A stretch of DNA of 64,000 nt, taken from the NCBI RefSeq assembly GCF_000383915.1, contig NZ_KB912942.1, forward strand, positions 3,547,778 to 3,611,777, written 5' to 3'. The notes under the pieces are model-generated. The model made no database searches and was not told the origin of the DNA. It was given only the letters and a program-made list of their open reading frames with translations. The translations under genes and the position numbers were made by a program. Positions within the stretch are counted from its first letter, which is position 1. Each line of letters opens with the position of its first letter. Positions 15,774 to 24,565 of this stretch are shown one piece after another. The stretch is from Amycolatopsis benzoatilytica AK 16/65 (GTDB lineage Bacteria > Actinomycetota > Actinomycetes > Mycobacteriales > Pseudonocardiaceae).

Positions 15774-16595
15774 TCACACTGCGACTCGCCCCTTCGACAG
15801 CAGGTCGAGGGTCGTCGGACCTCCGGTATAACACGTCAGACCGCCATCGACTACCAGCGAACTGCCGGTGACAAGCCGGGATGCATCGCTTGCCAAGAAG
15901 ATCGCAGCTCCAACCAAGTCTTCGGGCTTGCCCCACCTCCGCACAGGGACCGCGTGGAGCAATCCGTCAGCTGCGGCCGGGTCCTTGACGAACGAGGCAG
16001 TCAGGTCGGTACTCACCCATCCTGGAACGAGAGCGTTCGCCCGCACGCCCGACGCCGCCCATTCCGCCCCTAGCGACCTAGTGAGCGCGATCGTTCCGGC
16101 TTTGGCAGCCGAGTACGGGGACGCCATTGGAAACCCTGCTGTCCCCGCGATCGACGCTACATTGACCACCGCTCCCGTACCCCGCGAGACCATATGTGCG
16201 CCAACAGCACGACAAAAGTATATCGCCGAATACAGGTTCGCTTGAATAATTCCGGACCAGTCTTCTTCCCGAAGATCCAAGAGAGGCCCCAGATGCGCAA
16301 ACCCTCCGGCGTTGTGCACCGAGATATCGAGATGGCCAAGGCCGGCCACAGCGTCCGATACTGCCAAATCAACCTGCGAACGATCAGTGACATCACAAGT
16401 CAGCACCATGCTCTCACGCCCAACCGAACGTATCTCAGCAGCGACCTCCTCGAGAGCTTCCGTCGTGCGGGCAAGGACCGCGACATTCGCACCGGCCCTC
16501 GCGAGCCCCAGCGCCACTGCACGCCCGATCCCGCGCGATGCCCCCGTGACGAGTGCGGTCTTTCCCTCCAGGCTGAATAGACCTTCCAACGACAC
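15774..16595 (-). CDS. Short-chain dehydrogenase/reductase, possible 2-hydroxyalkyl-CoM dehydrogenase
   Basis: This 273-residue classical SDR has the nucleotide loop TGASRGIG, the HNAG-type motif (VHNAGG), and the Ser-Tyr-Lys set in VASIAGTAGFPMASPYSAAKAG. It ends with an unusual tail of about 20 residues after VVDGGLTCY. In Xanthobacter two SDRs oxidise the 2-hydroxypropyl-CoM made by epoxyalkane:CoM transferase to the 2-oxo form used by XecC; this gene next to the second transferase is a natural candidate. I cannot identify sulfonate-binding arginines with confidence. The GTG at 16595 has AGGGA upstream. It might instead act on acyl-CoA substrates of region 2. Confidence 0.85.
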   Translation of the reverse strand: MSLEGLFSLEGKTALVTGASRGIGRAVALGLARAGANVAVLARTTEALEEVAAEIRSVGRESMVLTCDVTDRSQVDLAVSDAVAGLGHLDISVHNAGGFAHLGPLLDLREEDWSGIIQANLYSAIYFCRAVGAHMVSRGTGAVVNVASIAGTAGFPMASPYSAAKAGTIALTRSLGAEWAASGVRANALVPGWVSTDLTASFVKDPAAADGLLHAVPVRRWGKPEDLVGAAIFLASDASRLVTGSSLVVDGGLTCYTGGPTTLDLLSKGRVAV

Positions 16596-16672
16596 TTTTA
16601 CTCCCTGATCTAAGACTTAGTCAGACAGACGATGACGTTCTTCTCACCCTCAACCGTCACGAATCCGTGCCA

Positions 16673-17737
16673 TCACCCGACAGTCCAGGTGTCGGTGCCG
16701 CGCAATAGGCCCTGCAGGTCCGGCGTCCGCGCTTCACGGGCCTGTTCGACCTGTGCCCGGGCGGCGTCGTCGTAGGTGGTCCGTTCCACCTGGCGCAGGA
16801 TGCCGGTGGGCACATGGTTGAGGTTCTGGTCGCCGAGCCTGGTCAGCGCGAACGCATACGACGTGTCCGCGATCGTCGGGTCGTGGACCACCAGGTTCTC
16901 CTCGCCGATATCGGCGACCTTGCCGACGTCCAGCCCGCCCCAGTCGCTGCGGCGGACGCCGTACTCGCCTTCCGGGCCGAACCGGATCGGCTCGCCGGCC
17001 CGCAGCGGGATGAGCCGGGAGGCGGCCTCGTCCTTGTCCTTGAGCACGTCGAACGCGCCGTCGTTGAAGATCGGGCAGTTCTGGTAGATCTCCACCAGCG
17101 CCGAACCGCGGTGGCGGGCCGCCGCTTCCAGCACCTCGGTGAGGCCCTTGCGGTCGGAGTCCAGGGCGCGGCCGACGAACGACGCTTCCGCGCCGATCGC
17201 CAGCGACAGCGGGTTGAACGGGGTGTCCAGCGAACCCATCGGCGTGGACTTGGTGACCATGCCCTGCCCGGAGGTGGGCGAGTACTGGCCCTTGGTGAGC
17301 CCGTAGATCCGGTTGTTGAACAGCAGGATCTTGATGTTCACGTTGCGCCGCAGCGCGTGGATCAGGTGGTTGCCGCCGATGGAGAGCGCGTCGCCGTCAC
17401 CGGTGACGACCCACACCGACAGGTCCGGACGGGTGGTGGCCAGCCCGGTCGCGATCGACGGCGCACGGCCGTGGATCGAGTGCATCCCGTAGGTGTTGAG
17501 GTAGTACGGGAACCGCGACGAGCAGCCGATGCCGGAGATGAAGACGATGTTCTCGCGCTTGAGGCCGAGCGTCGGCAGGAACGACTGCACGGCGTTGAGC
17601 ACCACGTAGTCGCCGCAGCCGGGACACCAGCGGACTTCCTGATCGGACTTGTAGTCCTTGGCCTTCTGCGGTTCGTCGGCGGTCGGCACCAGGTCGATGC
17701 CGCCCAGCTGCGGCAACCCGAGATCGATGGCGGTCAT
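16673..17737 (-). CDS. 2-oxoacid:ferredoxin oxidoreductase beta subunit (KorB type), orphan
   Basis: The 354-residue product is a full-length KorB: RWCPGCGDYVVLNA with the cluster cysteines, GIGCSSRFPYYLNTYGMHSIHGRAP, and the TPP-binding GDGDALSIGGNHLIHALRRN. Normally it pairs with KorA, which lies just upstream and overlaps it; here nothing like KorA is present in the 530 bases upstream. The enzyme couples 2-oxoacid decarboxylation (2-oxoglutarate in the housekeeping copy) to ferredoxin reduction and acyl-CoA formation. This copy might work with a KorA elsewhere, supply reduced ferredoxin to the Fe-S or epoxidase enzymes nearby, or be left over from a transfer. ATG at 17737 follows alignment to the family's start; the longer frame is not used. 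Confidence 0.88.
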   Translation of the reverse strand: MTAIDLGLPQLGGIDLVPTADEPQKAKDYKSDQEVRWCPGCGDYVVLNAVQSFLPTLGLKRENIVFISGIGCSSRFPYYLNTYGMHSIHGRAPSIATGLATTRPDLSVWVVTGDGDALSIGGNHLIHALRRNVNIKILLFNNRIYGLTKGQYSPTSGQGMVTKSTPMGSLDTPFNPLSLAIGAEASFVGRALDSDRKGLTEVLEAAARHRGSALVEIYQNCPIFNDGAFDVLKDKDEAASRLIPLRAGEPIRFGPEGEYGVRRSDWGGLDVGKVADIGEENLVVHDPTIADTSYAFALTRLGDQNLNHVPTGILRQVERTTYDDAARAQVEQAREARTPDLQGLLRGTDTWTVG

Positions 17738-18269
17738 GTCGCTGGCCCTTTTCGCTCTGTCTCCGCTAGCGCGGGTCGCGAGCGCTGCGAGTTTCGATCG
17801 CTGATCGTGCACCAGCGGTGGCGATGCCGCACTCTCACCGATGGGATGAAGGCCAGCGCGGGCAGACCGCAGTGCCCGCACGGCAGGTTGCCCAGGCGGA
17901 TTTCGCCAGGTCGGAATGCGTTGAACACCAACTCTCCTTCCAATCACGCCGGGGAACACGGTCTGCAGCTCTTCGCCTTGAACCGCAGACCAGCGTCCTT
18001 CTTACCGAAGCCGGTGTCGGCGAAGTGCACCTTGAATGACCAACCACCCGGGCACCACCCTGCAATGCCTGCGTCGACGCCGGAAAGGGCGGCATCATGG
18101 AGTGGTCTTGCCGAATGCCGCCGCTTCCGACGTGAACCGGCCGCCGCCATCACCTCCGCTCGTAGCGTCCCCGGTGCAGACAGTCCTCACCATGGGCATC
18201 CCATCTCCCCGCGAGCCCGCTGGGCGCAGCCTGGACCCGCTGACCTTCCGTCCAACCGCCTTCGTCCGT
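17738..18269. other. Intergenic stretch without a convincing gene
   Basis: This 532-base gap between the korB and enoyl-CoA hydratase genes holds only short minus-strand frames. One contains a CysxxCys-type PCGHCG pair and another a SCRPC, directly in line but separated by a stop at 17944. I recognise no family, and it may be a decayed gene where korA would be expected or simply non-coding. Confidence 0.4.
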
Positions 18270-19061
18270 CTAATCGAACCGGGCCTTGCCCGGGCCGTTC
18301 GAACAGAAGCTGCGAAGGCCAACCGATGCGTCATCGGTGGCGAACAATCCCGCGAACAGGGCGCGCTCGATCTCCAAACCAGCACTGAGATTCGTCTCGA
18401 GACCGCGATCGATGGCTTCCTTCGCGGCGCGAAGTGCATACCGCGGACCGGCGGCCAGCCGGACGGCCCAGTCCATCGCGGCGCGGAACACCTCGCCTGT
18501 ATCGGCGACCTTATCGACGAGACCGATCGACAGCGCCTCGTCGGCTTCCACAGCGCGACCGGTCATGATGAGTTCCTTGGCCCTCGATGGTCCCACGAGC
18601 CGTGCCAGCCGCTGTGTTCCGCCCGCGCCTGGAATCAGCCCGAGCAGGATCTCGGGCAAGCCGACCTGGCTGTCTCTGGCGCAGATACGGAAGTCGGCGC
18701 ACAACGCGAGTTCACAGCCACCCCCAAGAGCTGGCCCTTCGACCGCGGCGATGACCGGCTTCGGGATCTCCGCGACCGCATTGAATGCCCGTTGGAGGCG
18801 ACGTGCGCGCTGGATCATCTCCGGGTGGCCGGACGCCGCCATCTCCTTGATGTCAGCGCCGGCCGAGAACATTCTCTCGCCCCCGTGCAGCACAACGACA
18901 CGGACGTCGTCATCATGAGCTACCGTCTCGGCGACGGACGACAACTGCCCTTGAAGGGCGAAGCTCATCGCGTTGACGGGCGGACGCGTGAGGCGGATGA
19001 CAGCTACGCCGCCGGCCAGTGTTAAGCCGAGCAATTCGTTTTCCGGCACAACGCTGGTCAT
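18270..19061 (-). CDS. Enoyl-CoA hydratase/isomerase family protein
   Basis: The 263-residue crotonase has both catalytic glutamates of true hydratases: E117 in ALGGGCELAL and E137 in LPEILLGLIPGAGGTQRL. The oxyanion-hole segment FSAGADIKEM is intact and the C-terminal NGPGKARF is standard. It should add water to a 2-enoyl-CoA. The ATG at 19061 lies two bases after the thioesterase stop, with AAGG seven bases upstream, so the pair is coupled. It is the last gene of the leftward set that includes the Paa-type epoxidase, and may work on an unsaturated acyl-CoA made there. Confidence 0.9.
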   Translation of the reverse strand: MTSVVPENELLGLTLAGGVAVIRLTRPPVNAMSFALQGQLSSVAETVAHDDDVRVVVLHGGERMFSAGADIKEMAASGHPEMIQRARRLQRAFNAVAEIPKPVIAAVEGPALGGGCELALCADFRICARDSQVGLPEILLGLIPGAGGTQRLARLVGPSRAKELIMTGRAVEADEALSIGLVDKVADTGEVFRAAMDWAVRLAAGPRYALRAAKEAIDRGLETNLSAGLEIERALFAGLFATDDASVGLRSFCSNGPGKARFD

Positions 19062-19063
19062 TG

Positions 19064-19495
19064 TCAATCCTTAGCTTCCGCGAGCCCAGGCTTCTCGAGG
19101 TAGAACTCGAAGAATTCACGTTCTTTGGGGGTGATCCGCCGAGGACGGCCGGTCTGCAGATCGTACGGAGTCAGAACCGTTGACCCGTGTGCGTAAACCT
19201 CATCGCTATCGCGAATTACGGAGGCGAAGGTGAGTGCCGCCGCCTTGATGTCGACTACCCATGTCTCCACGACGACCGGCGCTTCCCTGTATTCCATCGG
19301 TCGCAGGTATCGGATCTCTTGCCGACTGACAACGCTGCCCCGGGAGAGTTCCTGTCCTTCATGTTGTGGTGCGAGCCGAAACACCAGATCGACCCGAGAT
19401 TCCTCGAGGTAGCGAAAGTAGGCAACGTTGTTGACGTGCCCGAAGGCGTCCATGTCAGACCAGCGCAACGGACATCGGTAAGAATGCTTCAACAC
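19064..19495 (-). CDS. Hotdog-fold acyl-CoA thioesterase (4HBT/YbgC type)
   Basis: This 143-residue protein shows the 4-hydroxybenzoyl-CoA thioesterase signature: WSDMDAFGHVNNVAYFRYLEESR with the catalytic aspartate, and the later PVVVETWVVDI strand. It hydrolyses acyl-CoA thioesters. The GTG at 19495 has AAGGGAG upstream. It lies 20 bases after the KAS III gene and two bases before the hydratase gene. Together with KAS III it could release a free acid or ketone precursor; substrate unknown. Confidence 0.88.
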   Translation of the reverse strand: MLKHSYRCPLRWSDMDAFGHVNNVAYFRYLEESRVDLVFRLAPQHEGQELSRGSVVSRQEIRYLRPMEYREAPVVVETWVVDIKAAALTFASVIRDSDEVYAHGSTVLTPYDLQTGRPRRITPKEREFFEFYLEKPGLAEAKD

Positions 19496-19515
19496 CAGGT
19501 TGCTCCCTTCTGAGT

Positions 19516-20535
19516 TTAAGGCAGCCGGGCGACAACGCCAGCGTACGAAAGTCCGGCGCCGAAGCCGATCATCAAGGCGGTAGCACCGCTGGAGACCTGC
19601 CCAGAGGACAGCAGCTTCTCCATTGCCAACGGAATCGATGCCGCGCTGGTGTTGCCGGTATCCGAGACGTCTCGGGCGACGACAACACGTTCCGGCAGTT
19701 TCAATTCCTTGACCAGGGAATCAGTTATTCGCATGTTTGCTTGATGGGGAATAAATGCGTCCAGCTCGGCGACCGATACGCCGGCCGTGTCAAGTGCCTC
19801 GCGCGCAACGTCGGCCATCTGCCATACTGCCCAGCGAAACACCTCTCGCCCCTGCATGCGGAGCGACGGCCATGGCTGCTCGGGCTTCCCTTTTTCGTAC
19901 GATTCGCGGAGTTCATCCCAGGCTACGGATTGCTGCAGCAGATCCGAGCGACTCCCGTCAGAACCCCAGATCACGGGCCCTATTGCGGGGGCGTCGGAGA
20001 CGCCTACGACGACCGCACCAGCCCCATCGCCCATGAGGAACGCAGTACCCCGATCCGTTGGATCAGTGACGTCCAACAGTCTCTCTACTCCGATGACGAG
20101 CACATTCCGCGCGGAACCGGAAGTGACCGAAGAATGCGCGATATTGAGACCGTAGACGAAACCCGCACAGCCCGCTGAAACGTCGAATGCCGCCGTGGTT
20201 CCGGCACCGATCTTAAAGGCGATTTCAGGAGAGACATGCGGTATCTGGCGCATCCGCGTCGCCGTCGCAACGATGATCAGGTCGACGTCGTCCGCCGTGA
20301 TGCCCGCACTCTTCAGCGCACCCTTGCCCGCCTCCACCGCCATGTAGGCGAGTGTTTCCTGCCGGTCCGCTCGATGCCGTGTCACGACCCCTGACCGTCG
20401 TCGAATCCACTCGTCACTGGAATCTAGATGCTTCAATATGTCCGCGTTCGTCAGGGCCGTACGGGGACGATAGGCGCCCACACCGAGAATCCGTGTGTTC
20501 CTACGGCCGGCCCAGGCCTTAATGGCTCCCGTCAT
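19516..20535 (-). CDS. 3-oxoacyl-ACP synthase III (KAS III/FabH-like), copy 1
   Basis: The 339-residue protein has the KAS III triad: C123 (SAGCAGFVYGL), H264 (FIPHQAN) and N295 (DTGNTSAASIP). The start at 20535 has GAGGAG eight bases upstream; an ATG at 20550 is less well placed. KAS III-type enzymes condense an acyl-CoA with malonyl-ACP, or act as acyltransferases and head-to-head condensing enzymes. No ACP gene or other fatty-acid synthase gene is near, so it is not a housekeeping fabH. A second, divergent KAS III is at 24566-25549, and the two bracket the Paa-type epoxidase genes. Confidence 0.88.
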   Translation of the reverse strand: MTGAIKAWAGRRNTRILGVGAYRPRTALTNADILKHLDSSDEWIRRRSGVVTRHRADRQETLAYMAVEAGKGALKSAGITADDVDLIIVATATRMRQIPHVSPEIAFKIGAGTTAAFDVSAGCAGFVYGLNIAHSSVTSGSARNVLVIGVERLLDVTDPTDRGTAFLMGDGAGAVVVGVSDAPAIGPVIWGSDGSRSDLLQQSVAWDELRESYEKGKPEQPWPSLRMQGREVFRWAVWQMADVAREALDTAGVSVAELDAFIPHQANMRITDSLVKELKLPERVVVARDVSDTGNTSAASIPLAMEKLLSSGQVSSGATALMIGFGAGLSYAGVVARLP

Positions 20536-20700
20536 CCGAGTACTCCTCACTCACGTGTTTCTTCCAAGGCGAAGCAGAAGACCGTCCCGATTCGGCCGGA
20601 CTCGGCGGAGCCGCGGACTTGCTCGGCGATCGGGTTGCGGCGGTTACCAACTGTGTTAAACCTCAAACCGGATCCCCTTGCCACACAGCAGAACTGCGGA

Positions 20701-21255
20701 CTACCGCGGAGGGGAAGCAATCTGGAGGATGTCTCGCGGCCCCCTGCAGGACACGCATTGATCGGCACCCAGCAGGTCGAATGTTGATCCACACGCACGA
20801 CAGCTAAAGGGGGTTTTGCATACGCTGCCGCCGAAGTCACCATCCCGTCGCACCTTGACGGACGAACAATAGGGACACGTCAGCGGTCGGGAAACTCCTT
20901 CTTCCGCCACGATGTACCCGGCAGATTGAAGAACCTTGCGTCCCCGATCCGAAACACACGACGGATTCCAGATCCCGATCTTCCATTTTATCTCCACGTT
21001 CGCGTCGGGCACAGCACGGTGCACCGCCTCGATGACGCGGCGCTTCATTTCGTGCACACCAGGACATGCTGTTCGCGTCGGCGCCATCACTATCGTGATG
21101 GACTGTCCGTCGATTTCGATGCTCCTTATGACGCCCAGGTCGAGCAGCGAGATGTCGATCTCCGGGTCGAGGACAGTCGCGAGTTCGGACCACACGATGG
21201 CCGTCACGCCTTCCCTGCAACCTTCACTCGAACTGAATGATCTCGCGGTAGTCAT
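20701..21255 (-). CDS. PaaD-like DUF59/Fe-S maturation protein of a phenylacetyl-CoA-type epoxidase
   Basis: The 184-residue product combines an N-terminal MIP18/DUF59 domain (LDPEIDISLLDLGVIRSIEI, then PTRTACPG) with a C-terminal zinc-ribbon-like part whose cysteines include CPYC, C in SVCKTPFSCRAC and DQC. This layout is that of PaaD, needed for activity of the PaaABCE epoxidase, probably through Fe-S or diiron assembly. The ATG overlaps the stop of the PaaB-PaaC fusion gene as ATGA. It is longer and more divergent than usual PaaD (about 165), with about 15 extra N-terminal residues. Confidence 0.85.
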   Translation of the reverse strand: MTTARSFSSSEGCREGVTAIVWSELATVLDPEIDISLLDLGVIRSIEIDGQSITIVMAPTRTACPGVHEMKRRVIEAVHRAVPDANVEIKWKIGIWNPSCVSDRGRKVLQSAGYIVAEEGVSRPLTCPYCSSVKVRRDGDFGGSVCKTPFSCRACGSTFDLLGADQCVSCRGPRDILQIASPPR

Positions 21256-22295
21256 ATGATGACTCCCTGGGCGTACTCAGCGCGAATGTACCGCAGGTCG
21301 CTCAGAACTGACTCAAGCACCTTGCTCTCTGTTCCGACGTTCCGCTGCTGCGGATAGTCTGGCCACATTGAGCACCATTCTTTCCGGAGACCTGCGTGCT
21401 CAAAGGCGATCGGAACCAGGCGGTGCCCGCGAATGTCGCCGGCTGAGTCTCCCGGTGTTCCGAAGAGATCTCCGCCGCTTGCGATGACGGCACCTAACGT
21501 GTGGAGGAAATCAAGGTTGAGCTCAGGGCTTGCTGTCAGCCGGTGCGCCGCAGCGCTCCAATGGTCGAGGTGCCGCTGTTGCTCGTCGGCAACGACGACG
21601 AGCAGTGACCGCCATTCGTCATCAACTTCTCCCAGGCAGGAGGACGCCAGTGTGGAGATCGACGAGGCGATCAGGATGCCTCGCGCGACGATGAAAGGCC
21701 AACCGTTGTCGGTACTCCGCCAGAGCTTGCTGGGCCACCAGGATTCGGCTGGACGGTCGAAGAAGTACGCGTCGATGTCAGGCGTTGCAACACCGCACTG
21801 TTGGGCTAGGGCCTTGGCGTGGGCGAGGTCCTCCTGAGCTATCGATCCAGAGGCCAGCGACGTCTCGAGCTCGACGAAGTCGTAAAGGCCGGCAGAGAGG
21901 AAATGAGCGTGCAGGAAAAGATCATCGGCGAGCACAGCCCACAGTCGCCGGTCCGGCGAGACTCCGTCGCCGACCATCGCTTCAGCCGCTGCGGGAGAAC
22001 TCGGCACGCGGTCCCGGGTCTCCCGGCGTTCCAGCGCAAAGGCGGCTTGGCGATGCGGCATCCGGGTCTTCGCGGCCAAGACCCGCAGGTCGTCGGGCGT
22101 GGAGACCACCATGTCCGCGCGGCTGGCCACCCAGAGTTGACGGAGGTCGTCCCTCCGGCCATAAGCGTCTTTCGCCAGCCGCCAGGCCGTCATGCGGTCG
22201 CCGGCAAGGACTGAGCCGACATGCGTTACCTCACCTTCCGCCCCGGACTGGATGAAGGCCTCGAAGATTCCGTCCTCGTTGAGCGCGCGAGGCAT
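21252..22295 (-). CDS. PaaB-PaaC fusion, structural subunit of a Paa-type epoxidase
   Basis: This 347-residue protein starts with a PaaB-like domain of about 90 residues (FEAFIQSGAEGEVTHVGSV, then the AYGRRDDLRQLWVAS strand) and continues with a helical ferritin-like domain resembling PaaC (DFVELETSLASGSIAQEDLAHAKAL, and later DEQQRHLDHWSAAAHRL). In known clusters paaB and paaC are separate genes. The ATG at 22295 shares one base with the paaA-type stop (TGATG), and its stop overlaps the paaD-type start. PaaC pairs with PaaA in the epoxidase core and is catalytically silent; PaaB bridges the core. The fusion fixes their stoichiometry at 1:1. Divergence is high, so domain borders are approximate. 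Confidence 0.75.
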   Translation of the reverse strand: MPRALNEDGIFEAFIQSGAEGEVTHVGSVLAGDRMTAWRLAKDAYGRRDDLRQLWVASRADMVVSTPDDLRVLAAKTRMPHRQAAFALERRETRDRVPSSPAAAEAMVGDGVSPDRRLWAVLADDLFLHAHFLSAGLYDFVELETSLASGSIAQEDLAHAKALAQQCGVATPDIDAYFFDRPAESWWPSKLWRSTDNGWPFIVARGILIASSISTLASSCLGEVDDEWRSLLVVVADEQQRHLDHWSAAAHRLTASPELNLDFLHTLGAVIASGGDLFGTPGDSAGDIRGHRLVPIAFEHAGLRKEWCSMWPDYPQQRNVGTESKVLESVLSDLRYIRAEYAQGVII

Positions 22296-23197
22296 CAGGC
22301 AGCCGCCTTGCAGGTGCGCCGGTAGTCGGCGTTGCGCTCGAGCACAGTTCGTGCGTGTTCCAGACGGGCCGTCGACGAGGGGCCCTCGTTGCGAATGATC
22401 CGCTTGGTCTCGGCCCAGTCGGGTTGCGCGTAGGTCCACTGCCCTGCGGACGTCTCGCAGACCAGGTCCGGATCTGTGTGGATCCCCAGCTTCCGGAACA
22501 CCGGGATTGTCTTGTTCAGCCACTGCTGCCGTACCTCGTCGTTGCTGTGCGGCTTGAGGCCCGCCTTCCACATGGCGTTCTCATGGATCGTCTCGGCGTC
22601 AGGCGGCCCGAGGAAGGCGAGAACCCGGGGCAGCCATGTCTCGAATGCGGCTTGGATCCGACTTCGCTGCCTATCGTTCCCGTATTCCATGACTTCCCAA
22701 GTAATGTCGATCGAATGCTGGAAGTGAAACGACTCCTCGCGAGCGACGCGCTTCAAAGCGCGGGCATACGGCAGATACACGCCTTGAAGAAGCGATCGGA
22801 ACTGGACAATAGCCGCTGAGTTCATCAGCAATCCGCCAGCCCCGAATTCCTCCCATGACTCGAACTCGTAGTGGAATATGTTGTGCAGGAATGCGCGTCC
22901 CTCGAGGTAGTCGACCAGGATCTCCTCCCACGGTTTGCCGAGATCGGCAGCGACGCGCGCCGACATGTGGCCATGTCCGATCTCGTCCTGCACTTTCGCG
23001 ATCATCATCTGCTTGCGGGCGTAGCTGGGTGCACGCGTGATCCACGGCACATAGATCATCGAACCGATCATTTCGTTGAGCGCTTGAATCGCCGCGAACC
23101 TGCGGGCGCCGTTGCGAACTACGTCGGGCACGTCGTCGTGCAACTCGTATCGCTGGCGCTGCACTGGCTTTGCGCTTTGTGAATCCTGTACGGACAT
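22295..23197 (-). CDS. PaaA-like diiron catalytic subunit of an acyl-CoA epoxidase
   Basis: The 300-residue protein resembles PaaA, the catalytic subunit of phenylacetyl-CoA 1,2-epoxidase. Diiron motifs are E72-x-x-H75 (DEIGHGH) and the second in REESFHFQH (E154/E155, H158), with E42 in the first helix. Where E. coli PaaA has an aspartate (VDGAAI), this protein has N126 (MNSAAI), a possible ligand change judged from memory of the alignment. The ATG at 23197 is chosen because GGAGG lies eight bases upstream; the ATG at 23203 is too close. It leads the PaaA/BC/D gene set. A CoA thioester substrate is likely; a PaaE-type reductase is absent from the window. Confidence 0.82.
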   Translation of the reverse strand: MSVQDSQSAKPVQRQRYELHDDVPDVVRNGARRFAAIQALNEMIGSMIYVPWITRAPSYARKQMMIAKVQDEIGHGHMSARVAADLGKPWEEILVDYLEGRAFLHNIFHYEFESWEEFGAGGLLMNSAAIVQFRSLLQGVYLPYARALKRVAREESFHFQHSIDITWEVMEYGNDRQRSRIQAAFETWLPRVLAFLGPPDAETIHENAMWKAGLKPHSNDEVRQQWLNKTIPVFRKLGIHTDPDLVCETSAGQWTYAQPDWAETKRIIRNEGPSSTARLEHARTVLERNADYRRTCKAAA

Positions 23198-23322
23198 CGT
23201 CATCTCCTCCGACTGTCTGCAACGCCTTCTGATGAGTCATATGGCGTATCGAGAATTCAGCGAGCGCGTCCGGGCGGGCTTCGAGCACGGAGCGATCGCT
23301 GGCGGGCGTTGATATGCGGCAT

Positions 23323-23775
23323 CTATGTGGCGGTGGCGGCAAGGAGAGTCTCTCTGACGCGCCGCCAGGTCAGGACGACCTCGTCCCATTCGCGTACCGC
23401 CGATGGCGCGCGCAGGATGAGCGTGTCGCCTTTCACCTCGACGGTGCGGGTGACGTCCGCTCTGTCCACTTCGGGCAGGCTGCCAAGGACGGTCCGGTGG
23501 ATGACTTGGTCACCGTGCTGTTCGTAGATTCCCCCATAGCCGACGTAGAGTGGCCGATCGAGGCTCGTGCCCGGTTCGGCAGGGTCCTTCAGACCCGTGC
23601 GACTGCCGACACCGGCTACTTGCGCGGACATGTGCCCGTCCGCCGTGTAGATCAGCAGACCGCGGGGCGCAGCGCCCAGCGGGTGGGCTACGCATTGTTG
23701 GCTTGTGTCGGTTGCTATGTAGGAGACTAGCCGCCACGTGCCGACCAAGATCGCTTCTCCGGCGGCTACGCCCAC
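23323..23775 (-). CDS. Lipocalin-like domain protein
   Basis: This 150-residue protein matches the bacterial lipocalin-like family: AILVGTWRLVSYIA, then PRGLLIYTADGHMSAQ and a strand-rich end with VTRTVEVKGDTLILRAP. No signal peptide is seen, so it should be cytosolic. The GTG at 23775 overlaps the SDR stop by ten bases. Members are often found beside oxidoreductases and polyketide-like enzymes; some act as cyclases or ligand-binding proteins, but no function is established for this branch. It may bind or shape a reactive intermediate of the epoxidase pathway. Confidence 0.8.
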   Translation of the reverse strand: MGVAAGEAILVGTWRLVSYIATDTSQQCVAHPLGAAPRGLLIYTADGHMSAQVAGVGSRTGLKDPAEPGTSLDRPLYVGYGGIYEQHGDQVIHRTVLGSLPEVDRADVTRTVEVKGDTLILRAPSAVREWDEVVLTWRRVRETLLAATAT

Positions 23776-24506
23776 AATAGGCCCCCGTTGACCTCGAGGA
23801 CGTGGCCGTTGATGTACGTGCTCTCCCCTCCGGCGAGGAAGACCGCCGCATCGGCCAGTTCTGAGGCCTGGCCTGCGCGCCCGAGCGCAAGCCGTCGCCG
23901 ATAGGTCTGCCACAACTTGTCGTTGCTTGCCACAGCCTGCCCCATGCCCTCGTCGATGAACCCGGGCGACAAGCAGTTAACCAAGATTCCCTTGGGGCCC
24001 AGTTCGATTGCGCTGACGCGGGTGAGCATTTCGACGGCAGCCTTCGTGGCGCAGTACCCCGCCGCGCCAACCGCTACCCTGCCGGCCATCAACGAGGAGA
24101 CGTTGATGATGCGGCCCCCGCCAGATTGGCGCAAGTGTGGCACCGCGGCCCGGGTACACAAGTACACTCCAGTGAGATTGGTGCCGACCATTTCGTTCCA
24201 GTGCGCGGGGTCGAGCCGTTCCACCTTGGCGTCGCGGTGCACACCGGCGTTGGCGACGACTATGTCCAGACGTCCGAAGGTGTCGACGGCGAAACGCATC
24301 AGTCCGTCTACCGACGCCGGATCCGCGACCTCCACTTCGTGGTAGACGACGCGATCAGGAACCTCGTCGACCAGCTCCTTCACCTCGTGCGGCGAGCGAG
24401 AGGCGCACACCACGCTCGCACCCTCCACGAGGTACCGCTCGGCGATCGCACGCCCGAGCCCGCGGGTTCCGCCTGTTATGACGGCGGTCTTTCCTTTCAG
24501 ACGCAT
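23766..24506 (-). CDS. Short-chain dehydrogenase/reductase (FabG-like)
   Basis: The 246-residue SDR has TGGTRGLG, VANAG and the Ser-Tyr-Lys set in NVSSLMAGRVAVGAAGYCATKAA. The ATG at 24506 has GAGGAA eight bases upstream; the longer frame is antisense noise. It follows the second KAS III gene by 59 bases and overlaps the lipocalin-like gene, so it probably reduces a beta-keto or oxidises a beta-hydroxy group on an acyl chain made by KAS III, or oxidises an opened epoxide. The substrate is not predictable. Confidence 0.88.
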   Translation of the reverse strand: MRLKGKTAVITGGTRGLGRAIAERYLVEGASVVCASRSPHEVKELVDEVPDRVVYHEVEVADPASVDGLMRFAVDTFGRLDIVVANAGVHRDAKVERLDPAHWNEMVGTNLTGVYLCTRAAVPHLRQSGGGRIINVSSLMAGRVAVGAAGYCATKAAVEMLTRVSAIELGPKGILVNCLSPGFIDEGMGQAVASNDKLWQTYRRRLALGRAGQASELADAAVFLAGGESTYINGHVLEVNGGLLWA

Positions 24507-24565
24507 GTCTGGCGTTCCTCTCACGTCCTGACAAGTGCGGCAGATTCTTGGAGCCGTGGTGCGCG

